In this document: positions 15,718 through 24,718 of the stretch, piece after piece | Layout: each line of letters opens with the position of its first letter | Numbering within the stretch: the stretch's first letter is position 1 | Assembly (NCBI GenBank): GCA_013538855.1 | Contig: JABXJS010000001.1 | Coordinates: forward strand, 1 to 35,935 | Reading direction: 5' to 3' | Source: Herpetosiphonaceae bacterium | Lineage (GTDB): Bacteria > Chloroflexota > Chloroflexia > Chloroflexales > Herpetosiphonaceae | Length of the DNA stretch: 35,935 bases | Program-made: the position numbers and the translations under genes | Notes under the pieces: model-generated | What the model was told of the DNA's origin: nothing | Databases searched by the model: none | Seen by the model: only the letters and a program-made list of their open reading frames with translations

Positions 15718-16421
15718 CAGACCTCCTTCGGCATCCAGCGCCCCAGCAGCCGCTCGCCCCAGCGGCGCAGTGGCAGAAACATCACCACTGCCGCCAGGAT
15801 CAAGTGAATGCTGATAAAGATCACCATCCCAAAGGCCGTCGGCGGCGATCCAGTAAAGACGATCACGTGCGAGGCCCAGTCGAAGGTCTCAGGCCGTGTG
15901 CCACCGGGCCACTGATACATCCACCAGAAGGTGAAGTCGTTCAGGCCCGAGATCAGGATAAGGATGCCAGCCAAGCCCAGCTTCAGCGCATGATCGCTGC
16001 GCCCGCCGCCAAGCCGGAAGGCAAACACCGCCAGCAGCACGGTGAAGGCATTCAGGAAGATCGCAAAGCGGTAGAAGAAGGCGAACTGGGCATTCTGCAC
16101 CTCGGCGCTCTGATCGGCCACGCCCATCAGCCGGAAGATCTCGATCACCAACTGCGAGTCAAGATAGCCCATATACAGCAAAAATGCACCAAGCAAAAAC
16201 CAGTGCGACCATGTGCGCTGGCGCGGAAACAGCGCGATTGTAAACACCGCCGAAACCAGCGGCGTCAGCTTGAACAGAAACTCGCCCAACCCATTGATGG
16301 TGCGATCCGGTGGCAGCACCAGCATCACCAGTGCCGTAATGCCGCCGCCAACCAACGCGGGCAACAGCCACGCCCAGCTCAGCCAGCGGGGGCGTACGAT
16401 TGAAGAAGTTGTCATTGTCAT
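15717..16421 (-). CDS. Multi-pass membrane protein of unknown function
   Basis: A 234-residue protein with about six to seven hydrophobic segments spread over its whole length and a basic C-terminus. I recognise no family. Polar spots inside the membrane region (GYLDSQLVIEIF, GLNDFTFWWMYQWPGG, TGSPPTAFG) are the best candidates for a functional site. The ATG at 16421 is chosen over a TTG 15 bases upstream; another ATG lies 6 bases further in. A stable hairpin (16428-16457) sits just before it. It is coupled to the second PaaK-like enzyme by a 1-base overlap, so the two may work together, for example on a membrane-bound acyl acceptor. Confidence 0.7.
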   Translation of the reverse strand: MTMTTSSIVRPRWLSWAWLLPALVGGGITALVMLVLPPDRTINGLGEFLFKLTPLVSAVFTIALFPRQRTWSHWFLLGAFLLYMGYLDSQLVIEIFRLMGVADQSAEVQNAQFAFFYRFAIFLNAFTVLLAVFAFRLGGGRSDHALKLGLAGILILISGLNDFTFWWMYQWPGGTRPETFDWASHVIVFTGSPPTAFGMVIFISIHLILAAVVMFLPLRRWGERLLGRWMPKEV

Positions 16422-16427
16422 GCTCTT

Positions 16428-16457
16428 AGCGGGCAACCTTGGGAAGGTATGCCCGCT
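16428..16457 (-). promoter_or_regulatory. Long hairpin in front of the membrane-protein gene
   Basis: AGCGGGCA-ACCTT (16428-16440) pairs with AAGGT-TGCCCGCT (16444-16457), giving a 13-bp stem with one bulged A (16449) and a GGG loop. It ends 7 bases before the ATG at 16421, so it could mask the initiation region or protect the downstream message. No T-run follows. Confidence 0.6.
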
Positions 16458-16496
16458 CTTATCATTTCACTCTATCGCCAAAAAAACCAGCGCCTG

Positions 16497-18335
16497 CTAT
16501 GCCTCAACGCCAGCGAGGCTCAGCTCCTGGGTCGTCTGTGTCTGAACGCCCTGGCGCTCCTTGTGCACAAAGAACGGCCCCAGCGCCAGCCCGTCAAGAT
16601 CAGTATTCATGAAGCAGCGAATCGCGTCATCAGGCGAGCACACAATCGGCTCGTTGTTGTCGTTGAACGAAGTGTTCACAACCATGGGCACGCCGGTGAG
16701 CGACTCAAAGCTCTTGATCAGATTCCAGTACTGGGGATTATCCTCACGGGTCACCGTTTGCACACGGGCGGTGCCATCGACGTGGGTGATCGCTGGCACG
16801 CAGTCGCGCTGATGCTCGAGCACATCGAACACCAGCAGCATCACCGGCGACGGATAGTCAGACACGAAGTACTCGCCAGCGCGATCGGCCAGCACCGATG
16901 GCGCAAACGGGCGGAACGGCTCACGGTGCTTAATCTTGGCATTCAGGCGCGGCTTGGACTCAAAGGAGCGTGGATCGGCCAGAATCGAGCGGTTGCCCAG
17001 CGCACGCGGTCCACACTCCATGCGGCCCTGGAACCAGCCAACAATCTTGCCATCGACAAGCTGCTGCGCAGTGTACATGGCGACATCGTCAGGTCGATCG
17101 TACACAATGCCCCGGCGCTGCAGAGCCGCCTCGATCTCGGCCTCGGTGTACTGCGGGCCAAGATAGATGTAGTTGCCAGTGTGGCGTGGCTCGCTCAGCA
17201 CAGCGTTGCTCACATACAGCGCTGCGCCGATGGCGGTGCCATCATCAGAGGCCGCTGGCTGTGCGAAGAAGTCCTCGAACGGTGTTTCCAGCAGGATGCG
17301 CCCATTCATCACGCTATTCAGGGCCACACCGCCGGCCACACACAGGCGCTTCAGGCCGGTCTCCTTGTAGAGCCAGCGTGCGATATGCAGTCCAGCCTCC
17401 TCCAGCGTGACCTGCAGGGCGTAGGCGATATCGGCATAGTGCTGCTCAACATCGCCGTCCTTGCTGCGTGGGCGCGGCGGACCGAACTCATCAATAAACT
17501 TCTGCGAGACCGAGTGCTTGCCGGTCTTATGAAAGTCAAACCAGCTCAGATCAAGCTCATAGGTGCCATCTGGCCCAAAGTTGATCAGCTGCTTAAACTG
17601 CTCCACATAGCGATCGGTGCCGTAGGGCGCAAGGCCCATCACTTTGCCCTCATCGGAGGTCGGATAGAAGCCCAAGTAGCCGGTGACGACCGAGTAGAGC
17701 GCGCCCAGCGAGTGGGGAAACTTCACGCGCCGCAGCTCGTGGATCTTGTTTTTGTGGCCGACGCCCAGGAAGGTGCAGGTGCCATCGCTGCCCAGGCCAT
17801 CGACGCTGAAGATCGCGGCATCCTCGAATGGCGAGATGAAAAATGCGCTGGCCGCGTGGCACAGGTGGTGATCGATCAGATGGACCTTGAACTTCACCGG
17901 CTGGCTATAGTTCAGCTCATCGCAGATCGTCTGCTTGAGCGTAAACGTGCGCTGGATGTGCAGCAGCACCGCGCCACCAACATCGTAGTCATCAAAGTGG
18001 CTCTGCGCACCATCGTTTTTAAGCGTCGAGAACAGGCCCCGTGCGGGCAGCGGCGACATTCCACGCAGCGCCGAGAGCGTGCCGGGGAAATAGCGCACAA
18101 AGTGCTTGGCCGCATGGCGCAGCTCATGCCAGCGCTGCCAGAAGTAGGCCACATGATCAACATCACCAAGCGTGATTCCCGCTGAGTCCAGACAGTACTG
18201 GATCGCCATTTTTGGAAAACCGCCAAAGTGCTTCTTGCGATTGAAGCGCTCCTCCTCAGAGAAGGCAACGATCTGCCCATCTTTGAGCAGTGCTGCCGCC
18301 GAGTCGTGATGTCGACTAATACCTAAAACGTACAT
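16497..18335 (-). CDS. Carbamoyltransferase (NodU/CmcH/TobZ family)
   Basis: A 612-residue O-carbamoyltransferase, which moves a carbamoyl group from carbamoyl phosphate, via carbamoyl-AMP, to a hydroxyl of a sugar or natural product. The Kae1-like N-terminal domain shows YVLGISRHHDSAAALL, the metal-binding HHLCHAASA (about residue 156), VDGLGSDGT, AGGVALNSVMNG and SDDGTAIGAA. The C-terminal domain shows CGPRALGNRSILADPR and NTSFNDNNEPIV. I place the start at the second ATG (18335), 10 bases after GGAGG; the ATG at 18344 would be only one base from it. It has its own promoter inside the cluster. Its acceptor would be the product of this cluster, so far unidentified. Confidence 0.9.
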   Translation of the reverse strand: MYVLGISRHHDSAAALLKDGQIVAFSEEERFNRKKHFGGFPKMAIQYCLDSAGITLGDVDHVAYFWQRWHELRHAAKHFVRYFPGTLSALRGMSPLPARGLFSTLKNDGAQSHFDDYDVGGAVLLHIQRTFTLKQTICDELNYSQPVKFKVHLIDHHLCHAASAFFISPFEDAAIFSVDGLGSDGTCTFLGVGHKNKIHELRRVKFPHSLGALYSVVTGYLGFYPTSDEGKVMGLAPYGTDRYVEQFKQLINFGPDGTYELDLSWFDFHKTGKHSVSQKFIDEFGPPRPRSKDGDVEQHYADIAYALQVTLEEAGLHIARWLYKETGLKRLCVAGGVALNSVMNGRILLETPFEDFFAQPAASDDGTAIGAALYVSNAVLSEPRHTGNYIYLGPQYTEAEIEAALQRRGIVYDRPDDVAMYTAQQLVDGKIVGWFQGRMECGPRALGNRSILADPRSFESKPRLNAKIKHREPFRPFAPSVLADRAGEYFVSDYPSPVMLLVFDVLEHQRDCVPAITHVDGTARVQTVTREDNPQYWNLIKSFESLTGVPMVVNTSFNDNNEPIVCSPDDAIRCFMNTDLDGLALGPFFVHKERQGVQTQTTQELSLAGVEA

Positions 18336-18362
18336 GGGGGTCATTCCTCCGATGCTGGGTAC

Positions 18363-18390
18363 TCTATATTCCCCAAATTAAGTGTTTCAA
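18363..18390 (-). promoter_or_regulatory. Internal promoter before the carbamoyltransferase gene
   Basis: On the minus strand TTGAAA (18385-18390) and TATAGA (18363-18368) are spaced by 16 bases. The start codon lies about 28 bases beyond the -10 box. It would let the last three genes of the cluster be expressed separately. Confidence 0.6.
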
Positions 18391-18404
18391 TAGACAGTAA
18401 ACCG

Positions 18405-19520
18405 TTACGATCTGGCGCGCTCGGCCTTCTCCATCAGCATGACCGGATCACGCGGTGGAGTGTCATCGGGGCCGCCGATAACCCGCCGCAGCGTGGGCTG
18501 AAGCATCTGGAACAGGCTGTTGAGCGGCGCTGGATGGGCGCGATAGCAGAACCAGCGCGTTTCCTGCTGGAAGCCATGGCCGCTCTTCTCCTTCTCGTTC
18601 GTCAAGCCACCGTAGATGGTGGTCACGTGCTGGTCGATATACCAGCGAATCATCTCGTCCATCAGCACAAAGTACAGATATGTCTGCCGCGAGACCGCAT
18701 AGTTCAGCCCGGCCATCGGCCACCAGACCGTATCGCCCTGGCGCGTGCAGCACAGAATGCCTTCGAGCTTGCCTTTGACGTAGCCACGGAAGATAAACAG
18801 GTGCCCAGGCTGTTCACGATCCCAGCCTGCCAGCATATCGGGGCCAAAGGGCATGGTTTCTTCGGTGTGGCCATGGCGGGCGTAGACCTGGAGCAGCAGC
18901 GGGTATAGCTCTTCGGACTCGCCGGGCCGCAGCGGGCCATGGTCGAAGGTGATCTCGTTCTCGACCGCCCGCCGCCGAATGCGCCGAATCTCCGCCCGAT
19001 CTTTGCTTGGCAGCTCAGCCAGATACTCATCATAGGTGATGCCTGGCCGCAGGTGCAGGATGGAGAACACCGGCTGCTCCGACATGGAGAAGCCATAGCG
19101 GCGCAGTGGCTCAATATCGCTGTCGGGCACGTTGCTGATCGCGTAGACGAGGCGCTGCTTGCGCCAGCACAGCTCGGCCATAGCCCGTTGAAAGTAGGGC
19201 AGAATGCGCTCGAAGCTCACATCTGAGCGCAGCAAAATACCTGGATTGTTCGAAGAGTAGGGCGCTGACAGCACCACAGACGAGCGCTTCAAGATCTTCT
19301 CGCGCACGCCGACGCGACTAAATGTCGCGTTGAGCGAGCCGGTGATAATCGCGGCGCAGCCAGCAGCGTCATAGAGCATAATGTAGCAGCGCTGCTGATC
19401 GCGCCATACTTTTTCAATCAGCCGCAGCCAGCTTGTGTGCATCACCAGGCAGTCGTCCGCTAGTCGATCCCACGCCTCGGTATCAATCGCATCAACCGAG
19501 TAACAGATGCGGTAGTCCAC
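18405..19520 (-). CDS. GNAT/FemAB-like acyltransferase (BioF2-type domain)
   Basis: A 371-residue protein made of two GNAT-like halves, as in FemABX aminoacyltransferases and the Acetyltransf_6 (BioF2-like) family. The second half shows the typical FIFRGYVKGKLEGILCCTRQ strand pair and MDEMIRWYIDQHVTTIYGG. The first half holds ILHLRPGITYDEYLAELPSK and an Arg-rich helix (DRAEIRRIRRRAVENE). FemABX proteins transfer amino acids from aminoacyl-tRNA to lipid II, and relatives in polysaccharide clusters may modify sugars; the donor here is unknown. It begins immediately after the stop of the first PaaK-like gene, so it is co-transcribed with it. Confidence 0.72.
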   Translation of the reverse strand: MDYRICYSVDAIDTEAWDRLADDCLVMHTSWLRLIEKVWRDQQRCYIMLYDAAGCAAIITGSLNATFSRVGVREKILKRSSVVLSAPYSSNNPGILLRSDVSFERILPYFQRAMAELCWRKQRLVYAISNVPDSDIEPLRRYGFSMSEQPVFSILHLRPGITYDEYLAELPSKDRAEIRRIRRRAVENEITFDHGPLRPGESEELYPLLLQVYARHGHTEETMPFGPDMLAGWDREQPGHLFIFRGYVKGKLEGILCCTRQGDTVWWPMAGLNYAVSRQTYLYFVLMDEMIRWYIDQHVTTIYGGLTNEKEKSGHGFQQETRWFCYRAHPAPLNSLFQMLQPTLRRVIGGPDDTPPRDPVMLMEKAERARS

Positions 19521-20858
19521 TTAGATCACCTCCGCACTGCTCAGCTGATAGGCGCGCGCTGCGTTATCAACCACCGAGGACTGCTTGACCTTGGAGACGA
19601 TACAGCGCAGCTTGCCTGTTCGTCCACGCTCAAAATCTTGCGTTAGCACAACATCAAGCTTGACTGGCTCGGCAAATAAATCGCGCAGTGTGGCAACGAT
19701 TGTCCCTGGCAGCGTCTCGACGTGCTCGGGCAGCACATTGAGATAGAGTTTGATATGATCAAGCTCTTCCTGCACCAACACATGCTCAAGCAGGCCCGGC
19801 ATGCTCTCAAAGGCGGGGTTGACGATGCGCGGGCTAAAGCGGCGGCCACTTGGCAGAATAATAAAGTCATCGACGCGGCCCTGGATCAGGCCCATGGTCG
19901 GAAAGCCCGAGCCACATGCGCAGCGCTCCACCTGGCCCACACGCCCAACATCGCCGATTGCATAGCGCAGCAGCGGCATTGCCGGATTGGTCAGACCAGT
20001 GATGATCAGATCGCCATCTTCACCGGGGGCCGCTGGCTTGCCATCGCGTAAAAACTCCACGAGCACATTATCGGCGGCAATATGATAGCGATGGGCTGGG
20101 CACTCGTAGGCCACATGATGGAACTCGAAGGTTGAGTAATCATCGAAGCAGTCGCAGTCGAAGGCCATGCGAATCGTATCGCGAATCCCGTCGGTCAACA
20201 GCTCAGAGTGCAGATGGATTGCGCGCGGGCGAATCCGCCGCAGCTCAGCCTCCGTCGCCACCTGGATGATCATCAGCAGGATGGAGGGATAGGCGGTAAT
20301 AAACTGCGGATTGATCTCCAGCAGCCGCTGCAAAAACGCACGCGCATCTTTCAGCTTAAGATCGATCTGCTGGCGCTGGCCAAGGCCAATGCGCTCCCAC
20401 GGCAGCGAGGGCAGCGGATCGAAGGCGGTATAGGCAACGCGGTACCAGGGCCGATAGCCAAGCTGCCACAGGTGCCGAAAGGCATAGGCAAAGTACATAT
20501 CATAGGCACCACGCGAGTGGTAGATATGCAGCACCTTGCCCGAGGAGCCAGAGGTTGGCTCAAACACCGTATTTTGCGGCGTATAGCCACGTGCCAGCAG
20601 CTCCGCTGAGGGCAGATGGCGGATCTCCTCTTTCGTCGTAATCGGCAGCTTCGACAGATCATCAAGCGATTGAATATCGGCTGGCGTCACGCCCACGTCG
20701 CTCAGCTTACGGCGGTAGAATGGACTATTATCCCACGCATGTTGGACCATCCACCGTAACCGCTGTGTTTGATAAGAACGAATTTGCTCTGGACTCAGCC
20801 GTTCATGAGACCACGCTCGCACGATGCCAGTGGCCTGGCGAGCTGCGTGCAACAACAT
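19521..20858 (-). CDS. PaaK/CapK-like adenylate-forming enzyme (copy 1)
   Basis: A 445-residue AMP-forming ligase of the phenylacetate-CoA ligase/CapK type. FEPTSGSSGKVLHIYHSRG holds the ATP loop (about residue 101), RYAIGDVGR and CACGSGFP follow, and the C-terminus has DFERGRTGKLRCIVSK with the expected Lys. AAGGAG lies 8 bases before the ATG. It is clearly related to the protein at 14386, but the two differ in the pocket region (HHVAYECP here, YQMAFECR there), so they may activate different acids. It lies between the ATP-grasp ligase and the FemAB-like gene, an arrangement that suggests successive acyl or amide couplings. Confidence 0.83.
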   Translation of the reverse strand: MLLHAARQATGIVRAWSHERLSPEQIRSYQTQRLRWMVQHAWDNSPFYRRKLSDVGVTPADIQSLDDLSKLPITTKEEIRHLPSAELLARGYTPQNTVFEPTSGSSGKVLHIYHSRGAYDMYFAYAFRHLWQLGYRPWYRVAYTAFDPLPSLPWERIGLGQRQQIDLKLKDARAFLQRLLEINPQFITAYPSILLMIIQVATEAELRRIRPRAIHLHSELLTDGIRDTIRMAFDCDCFDDYSTFEFHHVAYECPAHRYHIAADNVLVEFLRDGKPAAPGEDGDLIITGLTNPAMPLLRYAIGDVGRVGQVERCACGSGFPTMGLIQGRVDDFIILPSGRRFSPRIVNPAFESMPGLLEHVLVQEELDHIKLYLNVLPEHVETLPGTIVATLRDLFAEPVKLDVVLTQDFERGRTGKLRCIVSKVKQSSVVDNAARAYQLSSAEVI

Positions 20859-20921
20859 GCGACATACTCCTTAGGTAACTATGATTATCAAGCGGCGGCG
20901 CAACGATCGCTACGCCTGCCG

Positions 20922-22202
20922 TTAGTCGAGCTGCAGGGATACTGCGCCACGCTCAAGCTCCAGCAGCTCCAGCGGCTCATCCCAAACATAGTCCTGCTGC
21001 TGAAAACTGGCGTGGCCGGTCGGCGCTGGCTTGGACTGCTTCTGGCGGCCACGCAGGAGCATGCGCCATAGATCTGCCGAGAACACATAGTGGCCAAGCG
21101 AGACAAAGACGCCGAGCGTTGCCCGCCAGTCATCGCGCGACATCCCATCGTAGACGGTGTTGGGCGCGCGCAGCTGAAAGAACGGCGGGTCCATCTCAGC
21201 GCGCTTCGGATTGGTCACATAGTGCAGGAAGTCGCCAGGGAACAGCCAGCGGCAGCGCTTGCCGACATCGTAGGAGTGCACCTCGGGCACCGTCTCGCCG
21301 CGTGCGACACGATACAGCAGATGCGGGAAGTCGATGCCGCACGAGATCGCCAGCTGCACAGAGGCCCAGAAGCGTGGATTGACCTCCATAAAGTAGATCT
21401 CACCAGTCTCAGGGTTCATCATAAACTCGGCCTCGGCCAAGCCATACCAGCCGATCTCGCGCAGGAGCGCGACTGTCCGCTCCACCAGCGTGGGCATCCA
21501 CACGCTCTCCTGAACGGTGCTCAGACCGTCGCCAACCGGAAAGTGGCGAATTTCCTTTTGGGCAAACGAGCACACCACACGGCCCTGCTGATCGATGATC
21601 ACACAGACATCGAACTTCGTGCCGCTGGGGATGCACTCCTGAATCATCGGGTAGGGGTACTCGCGATGCACCTCATTCCACACATCGGCCACGCTCATGC
21701 CCGGGCGCACATAGGTAATGCCACGGCCAGCCGAGCTCGAGCGCGGCTTCACCACCACAGAGGTGCCGAGCATGCCCGCGTAGGCAGCGGCCTCCTCGGC
21801 ATTGCGCGGCAGATAGGTGCGCGGATGCGGAATGCCCAGGCGGCGTGCCACCTGGCTTAGGCGCGCCTTATCCAAGCCGTACACAACCTGCTGCGGCTCG
21901 GGAATAGGCATATGCGTAACCCGCATAAAATCTTCGTGATAGCGCGAGCAGAGCTGCAGCGTGCTATCATCGGCGGGAAAGAATACATCGTGACGATTCT
22001 GGCGCAGATAGTCGAGCATAAAGTCAACAAACTGCTCTGGCTGCTGCTGTGGATCTGGATAGATCACTCGCTCGCGGCAATAGCGTGAGAAAAACGCCGG
22101 CGATAGCCGGACAGCGCTACCTGCCGTCACCGGAATACCTTGACGACCGAGCGATTGACAAATAACGACAGACTTCCTTAAAAGAGCGTCGGTAACAAAC
22201 AC
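20922..22202 (-). CDS. ATP-grasp ligase (carbamoyl-phosphate-synthase-like)
   Basis: A 426-residue ATP-grasp enzyme, which joins a carboxylate to an amine or thiol through an acyl phosphate. The preATP domain begins MFVTDALLRKSVVICQSLGR, common to the stand-alone group in which the motif is xVTDxxxRKS. The ATP-grasp core has VVVKPRSSSAGRGITYV (about residue 147) and the metal-binding EIYFMEVNPRFW (about 272). The last ~120 residues are unassigned and end in an acidic tail. The start is GTG at 22202 with GAGG 8 bases upstream. Substrates are unknown; the neighbours suggest attaching an amino acid or other carboxylate to a surface-exported product. Confidence 0.8.
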   Translation of the reverse strand: MFVTDALLRKSVVICQSLGRQGIPVTAGSAVRLSPAFFSRYCRERVIYPDPQQQPEQFVDFMLDYLRQNRHDVFFPADDSTLQLCSRYHEDFMRVTHMPIPEPQQVVYGLDKARLSQVARRLGIPHPRTYLPRNAEEAAAYAGMLGTSVVVKPRSSSAGRGITYVRPGMSVADVWNEVHREYPYPMIQECIPSGTKFDVCVIIDQQGRVVCSFAQKEIRHFPVGDGLSTVQESVWMPTLVERTVALLREIGWYGLAEAEFMMNPETGEIYFMEVNPRFWASVQLAISCGIDFPHLLYRVARGETVPEVHSYDVGKRCRWLFPGDFLHYVTNPKRAEMDPPFFQLRAPNTVYDGMSRDDWRATLGVFVSLGHYVFSADLWRMLLRGRQKQSKPAPTGHASFQQQDYVWDEPLELLELERGAVSLQLD

Positions 22203-22219
22203 AAAAAGTTCCTCACTAA

Positions 22220-22237
22220 GTAACGAAATGCCGTTAC
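22220..22237 (-). promoter_or_regulatory. Inverted repeat before the ATP-grasp gene
   Basis: GTAACG (22220-22225) and CGTTAC (22232-22237) are perfect arms around 6 bases, immediately upstream of the GAGG ribosome site. It may be an RNA hairpin or an operator. The rest of the 130-base gap 22203-22332 shows no clear promoter. Confidence 0.35.
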
Positions 22238-22332
22238 CTACTACACTCTCAACTTCTCTCTCTATAGAAGACGTATCATCGGCACCCCAATTTCCTCAGA
22301 TTGAAACACCGAGGATTAAAGGCGACAGATGC

Positions 22333-23757
22333 TCAGACCACTTGCTGCGGCGTCGGATCACGGCGAATGATTCGCTGCACAATCAGCCAGTCCTGCTTGT
22401 TTATGGCCCCGCCCAAGAGCAGAACACCGATAAACGCGAGGCTCGCTAGTCCATAGAGCGCAATGTTGTTAGGGATGAGATGGAATAGGAGAACCATGCT
22501 CCCGAGCGCCAGCAGAGGAGTACAGAAGATGGTGAAGACGTGGCTCAGGTGCGCATGGCGCAGGAACGCGATCAGTAAAGTACCAGCCAAAATATATTGT
22601 GAGGCAGCGTAGGCCCACGGCACAGCCATGAGCGTGCCCCAGATGCTGGCGGCCAGCGTTATTGGCGTGGCCACCACGATACACACAAACAGCAGCCGTG
22701 CACACTGGCGCTGCTGGCCGATCGTTTCGAGCACATTCAGCAGCACTGTTGCGGCAAAGAGGCCCGGGATGCTCCAGCTCAACGTCTGCAAGATGGCGGC
22801 GGCCGAGGCATACTCGGCATCAAAGATACGAATAAGCACCGGCGCGCCAATATACAGGCTGCCAGCAATCGCGCAGCCGACGATCATCACATAGCGCAGC
22901 AGCGTGCTGGTCGTTGGGCCAACGAGATGAAACTCGCTGCGCGACTGGCGCACCAGCATTGGCAGCACGGCGGTGATCATCAGCAGCGGAATAACCGTTG
23001 TGATCAGCACCAGGTTATACACCGAGTTGAAGAGTCCGACCGCCGTTGGGCCTTGAAAAATCGTGATGCCCATAATCGCCACGCGATCAAACATCAGCAG
23101 CAGCACATAGTTGATGCCAAATGGAATCGACAGCTTGAAAATGCCGCTCAGCGCGCTCGCCTGAACGCGCAGCCGCTCGAATGCGACATAGCGACGCAAG
23201 AAAAAGACCGCGACGGCAAGCACGCTTAGTGTGGCGGCGGTGTAGAGCGGCGCAAGCACGTTGACGTCGCGCGTCAGCCATGTGAGCGGAATAACCGTCG
23301 CCGCAATCAGTATCATATTGATAAGCTGTAGCCCAGCCTGCATGCGCATACGCTCAAGGCCGCGCATCACCGAGCAGCACAGCATAAAAAACGACTGGAC
23401 GATGGCATACAGGCCCATCCACAGCGCCACCCACCAGTAGTTGTCTGTGAGCAGACAAAAAATGCTCACGACCAAGATCGCAAGCGGCAGCAGCAGCAGC
23501 TTGAGGGTAAAGCCATTGCTCAAAAGCCGCCCAAGCCGCTGTGGCGGGGCATGCGCAGCCTCGCGGATAAAAAAATCGTCGAGGCCAAAGTTCAACACAA
23601 CGCTGAAGATCGCGGAGAAGGCGAGTCCAGACGAGAGCACGCCGAACTTCTCTGGCCCAAGCGCGTTGATCATATACCAGGTGGAGATGAAGCTAATCAG
23701 CCGAACCCCAAGAAACCCCGCCAGCAGCGCCACAAAGTTAGAAAGTAGCTGTCGCAT
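22333..23757 (-). CDS. Wzx-type flippase (polysaccharide/lipid exporter, MOP superfamily)
   Basis: A 474-residue membrane protein with 12 to 14 hydrophobic segments and the N-terminal pattern of the polysaccharide_synt family (NFVALLAGFLGVRLISFIST, then GPEKFGVLSSGLAFS). Such proteins flip undecaprenyl-linked oligosaccharides, or other lipid-linked precursors such as lipid II, to the outer face of the membrane. The conserved Asp-rich spot FGLDDFFIRE is present in the second helix region. It follows the GNAT gene by 5 bases. It is the only transporter in the cluster, so the product is probably lipid-linked and exported, although no glycosyltransferase gene is present between 14386 and 24362. 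Confidence 0.85.
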   Translation of the reverse strand: MRQLLSNFVALLAGFLGVRLISFISTWYMINALGPEKFGVLSSGLAFSAIFSVVLNFGLDDFFIREAAHAPPQRLGRLLSNGFTLKLLLLPLAILVVSIFCLLTDNYWWVALWMGLYAIVQSFFMLCCSVMRGLERMRMQAGLQLINMILIAATVIPLTWLTRDVNVLAPLYTAATLSVLAVAVFFLRRYVAFERLRVQASALSGIFKLSIPFGINYVLLLMFDRVAIMGITIFQGPTAVGLFNSVYNLVLITTVIPLLMITAVLPMLVRQSRSEFHLVGPTTSTLLRYVMIVGCAIAGSLYIGAPVLIRIFDAEYASAAAILQTLSWSIPGLFAATVLLNVLETIGQQRQCARLLFVCIVVATPITLAASIWGTLMAVPWAYAASQYILAGTLLIAFLRHAHLSHVFTIFCTPLLALGSMVLLFHLIPNNIALYGLASLAFIGVLLLGGAINKQDWLIVQRIIRRDPTPQQVV

Positions 23758-23762
23758 TGAGA

Positions 23763-24362
23763 CTACACCAGCTCTTTCTGCAGGCGCAGCGAACGCGACC
23801 GACGTAGCAAAAGCCGCCCGAGCAGTGGAACATAGGAGCCATACAGCTGATAGCCACTCTTCTGAAACAAATTCAGTGAAGCTTGATTGGTTGGTTCAAT
23901 CAGCACCGTTGAAACGCGCTTGCGTTGATGCCGAGCATAGGCTTCGGCTGCGCTAACGAGCTGCTGAGCCACCCCACTCCGTCGATACGTTGAGTCAATT
24001 GCTACGCCGCTGATATAGATCTCCTCCCGCCCGATCGGCAGACTCGCCTGACGTAAAATCACGGTCATCTCGATTGCCTTCCACCAGCTTAAATGCTTGC
24101 GCATCAGTCGAAATGTGCGCCACCAGCCAACACTCGCTGCTTCTGAGCGATCAACAAACAACGTTCCAATAATGCGTCCAGCATCCTCAGCTACAAAAAT
24201 CCCTTCTGTAGGGGTAGCATGTGCTCGACGCCATTCGGACATCAAGGTAGTCACCTCGGCAGTTGATAAAGCCGCTAGTCGCTGACGAATAGCTGGAAAC
24301 ATGGTCATCGTGAAGGCCTCGATAGCTGGAATATCAGCATCTGTTGCTGTACGAATCAGCAT
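23763..24362 (-). CDS. GNAT-family N-acetyltransferase, first gene of the surface cluster
   Basis: A 199-residue GNAT. The acetyl-CoA loop is DSTYRRSGVAQQLVSAAEAYA (R-x-x-G-x-A), preceded by EEIYISGVAI, and LNLFQKSGYQLYGSYV is the C-terminal part of the fold. The end is strongly basic (LLLRRSRSLRLQKE), which may associate with the membrane. I use the ATG at 24362 (MLIRTATDADIP); a GTG 6 bases upstream is also possible and neither has a strong ribosome site. In polysaccharide clusters such enzymes acetylate amino-sugar nucleotides, but here the acceptor is not evident. Confidence 0.75.
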   Translation of the reverse strand: MLIRTATDADIPAIEAFTMTMFPAIRQRLAALSTAEVTTLMSEWRRAHATPTEGIFVAEDAGRIIGTLFVDRSEAASVGWWRTFRLMRKHLSWWKAIEMTVILRQASLPIGREEIYISGVAIDSTYRRSGVAQQLVSAAEAYARHQRKRVSTVLIEPTNQASLNLFQKSGYQLYGSYVPLLGRLLLRRSRSLRLQKELV

Positions 24363-24403
24363 GGTCACTCACGCTCGTTGACTATGATTGCTTCTGTATC
24401 TAC

Positions 24404-24437
24404 GATCACATATATGATCATTTTGGTTTTGATTCAA
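24404..24437 (-). promoter_or_regulatory. Weak promoter with an inverted repeat around its -10 box
   Basis: On the minus strand TTGAAT (24432-24437) and TATATG (24409-24414) are spaced by 17 bases, 4 of 6 matches each. GATCA (24404-24408) and TGATC (24415-24419) flank the -10 box as a perfect 5-bp inverted repeat. A start near 24402 would leave about 40 bases before the GNAT gene. Confidence 0.35.
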
Positions 24438-24718
24438 GACACTATGCTGCTGTTTGTTTGCCATCAGGACTGCAACCCGGACCACATTAATTGATAGACG
24501 GTATGGATGGATGGGCCTAGATGATTGTAGGATGTATCTGGCCCATGTGAGGGGGCTGTTGGAAGCCGATTACAAACCAGCAGACTGGATCGCACGATCA
24601 CAGCATTAGCAATTGAGCAAGCAGCGTAGAGCATCGTTGGCAGAATGTCTCGTCAATGCTAGGTCTACAAGGAAGATCACCGCTATCTCACGCGGCCATC
24701 TTATGTAGAGTAAAAAAC
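24438..24718 (-). other. Long non-coding leader of the surface cluster
   Basis: The stretch from 24363 to 24980 has no supported gene. Between the promoter at 24767 and the first gene at 24362 lies a leader of about 400 bases. ATGGGCC (24511-24517) and GGCCCAT (24540-24546) could form a 7-bp stem with a 22-base loop. I see no known riboswitch pattern. AT content is higher here than in the flanking genes. Confidence 0.4.

Noticed and set aside
16449-18185. 578-codon open frame on the plus strand opposite the carbamoyltransferase gene
   Set aside because: It mirrors a well-supported gene, has no recognisable motif or ribosome site, and its composition is that expected of the antisense of GC-rich coding DNA.
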